From assembly GCA_029820875.1 (NCBI GenBank), contig JALGUK010000052.1:1-9017 (forward strand): a stretch of 9,017 bases of DNA. The letters are read 5' to 3'. A program made the position numbers and the translations under genes. Shown piece by piece: positions 6,467 to 9,017 of the stretch (positions are counted from its first letter, which is position 1; each line of letters starts with the position of its first letter). The DNA comes from Candidatus Zipacnadia bacterium. Lineage in GTDB: Bacteria; Armatimonadota; UBA5377; JALGUK01. The notes under the pieces were generated by a model. It worked only from the letters and a program-made list of their open reading frames with translations, was not told where the DNA came from and ran no database searches.

Positions 6467-6817
6467 ATGAAGCACGAGGTTTGCCCGTTCAGAATCATAG
6501 ACCGTGGGAGAACCTTCTGCAAAATCGCCATCACCGAGCGGAAGCACACGACCAATGAGGTCAAGCCGTCTACATGCGCCTCATGCCATGTGCCATTCAT
6601 CCTTGAGAATTATCCATGCGCGCATATGGATCTGGGAGTGGAGATAGATGAGTACATGGGCTCGGCCACCGCGGGGACTTACTACGCCAGTTGCAGGGTG
6701 AAGGTAGAACGGATTATGGACCTCAGTCATTGCAATGCCAGAGAGTGTCCCCACTGGGCAAACCCCGCGCCGGAATCGGAAGGTGCCGGACAAGACTCGT
6801 TGAATTCTATGGAATAG
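6467..6817 (+). CDS. Small cysteine-rich protein of unknown function, upstream of larB
   Basis: A 116-residue protein starting at ATG 6467 with GGAGG six nt upstream; the frame is open further upstream to 6410 but lacks a ribosome-binding site there. It has eight cysteines at 6, 18, 37, 40, 51, 76, 89 and 94, including a CxxC (CASC, 37-40), plus histidines at 3, 27, 41, 53, 88 and 96, several close to cysteines (CASCH, CAH, HC, CPH). No signal peptide or membrane segment is seen, so it is probably cytosolic. The pattern suggests structural zinc or an iron-sulfur cluster, possibly two four-ligand sites. I do not recognise a family. The larB gene starts 21 nt downstream with its own ribosome-binding site, so the two are probably cotranscribed. 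A link to nickel handling is only a guess from context. Confidence 0.8.
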   Translation: MKHEVCPFRIIDRGRTFCKIAITERKHTTNEVKPSTCASCHVPFILENYPCAHMDLGVEIDEYMGSATAGTYYASCRVKVERIMDLSHCNARECPHWANPAPESEGAGQDSLNSME

Positions 6818-6838
6818 ATTGCTTTCAGGAGCACGCTG

Positions 6839-7633
6839 ATGAGTGAGCAGCGCTTGCGTCAGCTTCTCGACAATGTCCGGGCTGGAAATATCTCCGTTGA
6901 CGACGCGGTTGCGGAGCTGCGCGCGCTGCCTTTTGAGGACCTTGGCTTCGCGAAGGTGGACCACCACCGCGCCTTGCGGCAGCGCTTCGGGGAAGTCATC
7001 TTCTGCTCGGGCAAAACAACGCAGCAGATTGTCGAAATCGTTCGGAGCATGTTAGGCCGCACGGTGCCCATCATGGCGACCCACGCCTCGCCGGAGGTTT
7101 TCGAGGCCATCCGCCCCCTCTGCCCTGATGCACATTATCACGAGGCCGCTCGCATCGTCACCATCGGGGCGCAGACACTACCGGATGGTGCTCAGGAAGA
7201 TGAAGTCCTCGTCATTTCTGCGGGCACAGCCGACATCCCCGTGGCCGAGGAGGCTGCGGTAACCGCACAGACCATGGGGTGTCGAGTGGGGCGGTTGTAC
7301 GACGTGGGTGTGGCCGGCATTCACCGCCTTCTGGAGCATCGTGACCGGCTGCTTGCGGCGCAGACCATAATTGTAGTAGCGGGGATGGACGGAGCGCTTG
7401 CCAGCGTCGTTGGAGGACTGGTGCGGTGTCCGCTGATTGCAGTCCCTACGAGTGTGGGTTACGGAGCCAGCTTCGGCGGACTCGCGGCCCTTCTGACAAT
7501 GCTCAACTCCTGTGCAGCGGGTATCGCTGTCGTCAACATTGACAACGGGTTCGGTGCCGGTCTCTTTGCAGCCAATGTGATTGCTCAGACCAGGGAAGGC
7601 CAATCCGGGCAAGCCCGGGAGAGCCACTCATAG
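6839..7633 (+). CDS. larB: LarB, pyridinium-3,5-biscarboxylic acid mononucleotide synthase (Ni-pincer cofactor synthesis)
   Basis: A 264-residue protein, close to the family length of about 250. LarB carboxylates nicotinic acid adenine dinucleotide at C5 and cleaves its phosphoanhydride, giving the mononucleotide that LarE and LarC turn into the nickel-pincer nucleotide used by LarA racemases and epimerases. The N-terminal part carries VDHHRALRQRFGEVIFC (40-56) and GKT (58-60). The C-terminal PurE-like domain has ISAGTADIPVAEEA (126-139), RLYDVGVAGIHRLL (152-165), VVAGMDGALASVVGG (179-193), AVPTSVGYGASFGGLAALL (201-219) and LNSCA (222-226). Cys225 in the last motif matches the cysteine reported to form a substrate adduct in the Lactobacillus plantarum enzyme. 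The start at 6839 has AGGAG 7 nt upstream. larC and larE are not in the window. Confidence 0.94.
   Translation: MSEQRLRQLLDNVRAGNISVDDAVAELRALPFEDLGFAKVDHHRALRQRFGEVIFCSGKTTQQIVEIVRSMLGRTVPIMATHASPEVFEAIRPLCPDAHYHEAARIVTIGAQTLPDGAQEDEVLVISAGTADIPVAEEAAVTAQTMGCRVGRLYDVGVAGIHRLLEHRDRLLAAQTIIVVAGMDGALASVVGGLVRCPLIAVPTSVGYGASFGGLAALLTMLNSCAAGIAVVNIDNGFGAGLFAANVIAQTREGQSGQARESHS
7605..7618 (+). repeat. GC-rich inverted repeat at the 3' end of larB
   Basis: CCGGGC-AA-GCCCGG, perfect 6+2+6 dyad within the last codons of larB, 15 bp before its stop. No T-run follows, so it is not a classic rho-independent terminator. It may be a chance feature of GC-rich coding DNA or a 3' mRNA structure between larB and the oxidoreductase gene. 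Confidence 0.3.
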
Positions 7634-7707
7634 GCGCTCTTCGGCGGTCCTTTGACTGGCATAGCTTGGTCACAGGTTGATGTTGAGGCACAGGAAGGGA
7701 GACAGTC

Positions 7708-8760
7708 ATGACAGCGGATGGGAAAATCGGGTTCGGGATTATTGGATGCGGCGGCGTTTCGCGATTTCACGCCGAGGCACTCGCTCAAATCCCGGAGGCC
7801 CGTCTTGTAGCTTGTTATGACGAATTCGCAGATACCGCAAGGCGTAGAAGCGATGAGTACGGCGCCGCATTTTGTGAGACGTTGGATGTGCTCCTTGGTC
7901 GCGAAGACGTGGACGTGGTCAGCATCTGCACCCCGAGCGGAATGCACGCTCAGCTCGGCGTACAGGCAGCGCGTGCAGGCAAGCATGTAATTACGGAGAA
8001 ACCGTTGGATGTCACCCTGGACCATTGTGACGCCCTCATCAACGCCTGCGATGACGCCGGAGTGCGCCTGTCCTGCATTTTCCAAATGCGTTATACAACC
8101 CCCATCCAACGTCTCAAACAAGCCGTTGAGGAGGGGCGATTCGGGCGGCTGCTGATGGGGGATGCGTACATTAAATGGTACCGCACGCAGGAGTACTATG
8201 ACTCCGGCGCATGGCGAGGTACCTGGGCGTTGGACGGCGGCGGGTGCCTGATGAACCAAGGCGTGCATTGCATTGATGCACTGCAGTGGCTGATGGGGCC
8301 TGTCGAATCCGTCTGCGGGCGCATAGAGACGCTGGCGCATGATATTGAGGTCGAGGACGCCGCCAGTGCAGTTGTGCGGTTCGAAAGCGGCGCCATCGGC
8401 GTTATAGAGGGCTCGACCTGCGCCAAGCCGGGTCTGCACGCCCGAATCGAAATCCACGGAGAGAACGGTTCGGCAGTGTGGGAGGACCAGGCAATCGTCA
8501 CCTGGGAGCTGAAGGACGCCAGTGACCAGGAGAAGGCCGAGGTTCTGGGAGAAAAGGGCGCTACCGGCGCAAGCGAGCCGCTGGCGATTGATGTCGAGCC
8601 GCACCGCAGGCAGCTCGAGAGTTTCGTTCAGGCGCTCAAAGCAGGTGAAGAGCCTCATCCGACTGGCCGCGAAGCCCGCAAACCGGTGGAGATTATCCTC
8701 GCCATCTACGAGTCGAGCAAGCGCAAAGAGCCGGTGCGGCTGCCGCTTAAGACCTTGTAG
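7708..8760 (+). CDS. Gfo/Idh/MocA-family NAD(P)-dependent oxidoreductase
   Basis: A 350-residue cytosolic dehydrogenase, full family length, starting at ATG 7708 with AGGAAGGGAG ending 6 nt upstream. The Rossmann domain (about 6-120) has the dinucleotide loop IIGCGGVS (11-18), an acidic residue at the end of beta 2 (YDEF, 37-40) that suits NAD(H), ICTPSGMH (73-80) and the family EKP motif with Lys98 (97-99). The C-terminal beta-sheet domain carries GGGCLMNQGVHCIDALQWLM (177-196), with His187 at the usual catalytic position. Family members oxidise or reduce ring hydroxyls of sugars, inositols and related compounds; this sequence alone does not reveal the substrate. It lies 74 nt after larB with no promoter or terminator evident between, and a paralogue follows 54 nt downstream. 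Confidence 0.93.
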   Translation: MTADGKIGFGIIGCGGVSRFHAEALAQIPEARLVACYDEFADTARRRSDEYGAAFCETLDVLLGREDVDVVSICTPSGMHAQLGVQAARAGKHVITEKPLDVTLDHCDALINACDDAGVRLSCIFQMRYTTPIQRLKQAVEEGRFGRLLMGDAYIKWYRTQEYYDSGAWRGTWALDGGGCLMNQGVHCIDALQWLMGPVESVCGRIETLAHDIEVEDAASAVVRFESGAIGVIEGSTCAKPGLHARIEIHGENGSAVWEDQAIVTWELKDASDQEKAEVLGEKGATGASEPLAIDVEPHRRQLESFVQALKAGEEPHPTGREARKPVEIILAIYESSKRKEPVRLPLKTL

Positions 8761-8814
8761 CATCGGTTGCAGTTTACAGCCGGGTCAGTCCGGCGTCAGA
8801 CTTTAGGAAGGGGA

Positions 8815-9017
8815 GTGTCTAAAACGCCAACCGACGGTAAGTACGGAATAGCAATAATCGGATGCGGAGGGATTGCTGCCTGGCATGCGAAGGCGGTCTC
8901 CGGCATAGAGAATGCCAAGCTTGTTGCTACACACGATATCATCGAGGAACGGGCCAAAAAGCTTGGTGAGGAGTACGGGGCGGACCCGTACACGGACCTT
9001 GATGCCGTTCTTGCGCG
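8815..9017 (+). CDS. Second Gfo/Idh/MocA-family oxidoreductase, 5' end only
   Basis: The N-terminal 67 residues of a gene cut by the window edge. The start is GTG 8815, with AGGA 6 nt upstream inside the stretch AGGAAGGGG. No ATG lies in a suitable place. The product opens with KYGIAIIGCGGIAAWHAKAV (9-28), the Rossmann nucleotide-binding loop of the family, then LVATHD (35-40) and EEYGA (49-53). It aligns directly with the N-terminus of the upstream gene product (GFGIIGCGGVSRFHAEAL, YDEF, DEYGA), so the two are tandem paralogues that have diverged well beyond recent duplication. Substrate and completeness cannot be judged. Confidence 0.88.
   Translation, partial: MSKTPTDGKYGIAIIGCGGIAAWHAKAVSGIENAKLVATHDIIEERAKKLGEEYGADPYTDLDAVLA

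Noticed and set aside
7652..7680. TTGACT before the first oxidoreductase gene as a separate promoter.
   Set aside because: No -10-like hexamer at the right distance, and the short gap suggests read-through from larB.
7585..8763. Minus-strand open frame of 392 codons, longer than the oxidoreductase gene it opposes.
   Set aside because: It is fully antisense to the Gfo/Idh/MocA gene, shows no recognisable family, and long antisense frames are expected in GC-rich genes.
1..9017. CRISPR array, tRNA, rRNA, transposase, toxin-antitoxin or phage genes.
   Set aside because: Looked for on both strands; no regularly spaced repeats, tRNA-like cloverleaf or recognisable protein of these classes was seen.

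Overview
This window of about 58% GC looks like a chromosomal stretch from an uncultured, high-GC bacterium. Gene content (a PASTA-type Ser/Thr kinase operon with FHA, SEDS and PBP genes, a secreted F5/8-type discoidin-domain protein, larB, tandem Gfo/Idh/MocA oxidoreductases) would fit Armatimonadota or a neighbouring lineage. That placement is an inference from gene style only; there is no rRNA or other firm marker here. No tRNA, CRISPR array, transposase or phage gene was seen.

Left part (1-5842, minus strand): a compact cell-envelope operon. In transcription order it encodes a membrane-anchored FHA protein (5300-5842), a RodA/FtsW-type SEDS glycan polymerase (3965-5281), a class B penicillin-binding protein (2580-3968), a Ser/Thr kinase with two extracellular PASTA repeats (679-2544) and a secreted F5/8 type C protein that runs off the left edge and carries an apparent frameshift (1-637). 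Spacing is tight: 18 nt, a 4-nt ATGA overlap, 35 nt, then 41 nt. The layout resembles the actinobacterial fhaB-pstP-rodA-pbpA-pknA-pknB locus, without a phosphatase gene in view. The expected logic is that the kinase senses wall fragments through PASTA, phosphorylates partners read by the FHA domain, and controls the SEDS-PBP pair that builds peptidoglycan. The standout is the PBP. Its SxxK motif reads STFA and its KTG motif reads ETG, so both catalytic lysines are gone, while the nucleophile serine, the SxN motif and the fold-defining motifs remain. It looks like a transpeptidase pseudoenzyme kept as a SEDS partner.

Middle (5843-6466): about 620 bp of divergent intergenic DNA. It holds two tandem hairpins in the leader of the FHA operon, a 96-bp inverted-repeat element of the 'ATTCTGAG...CGAAGAATCTC' kind that recurs in many bacterial genomes, two short operator-like palindromes and a plausible sigma70 promoter reading rightward.

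Right part (6467-9017, plus strand): a second operon with a 116-residue protein containing eight cysteines (no family recognised), larB (first enzyme of nickel-pincer nucleotide synthesis), a complete Gfo/Idh/MocA oxidoreductase, and the start of a second paralogous oxidoreductase with a GTG start, cut by the window edge. The set suggests sugar or hydroxy-acid metabolism next to Ni-pincer cofactor synthesis, but larC, larE and any LarA-type enzyme lie outside the window or elsewhere.
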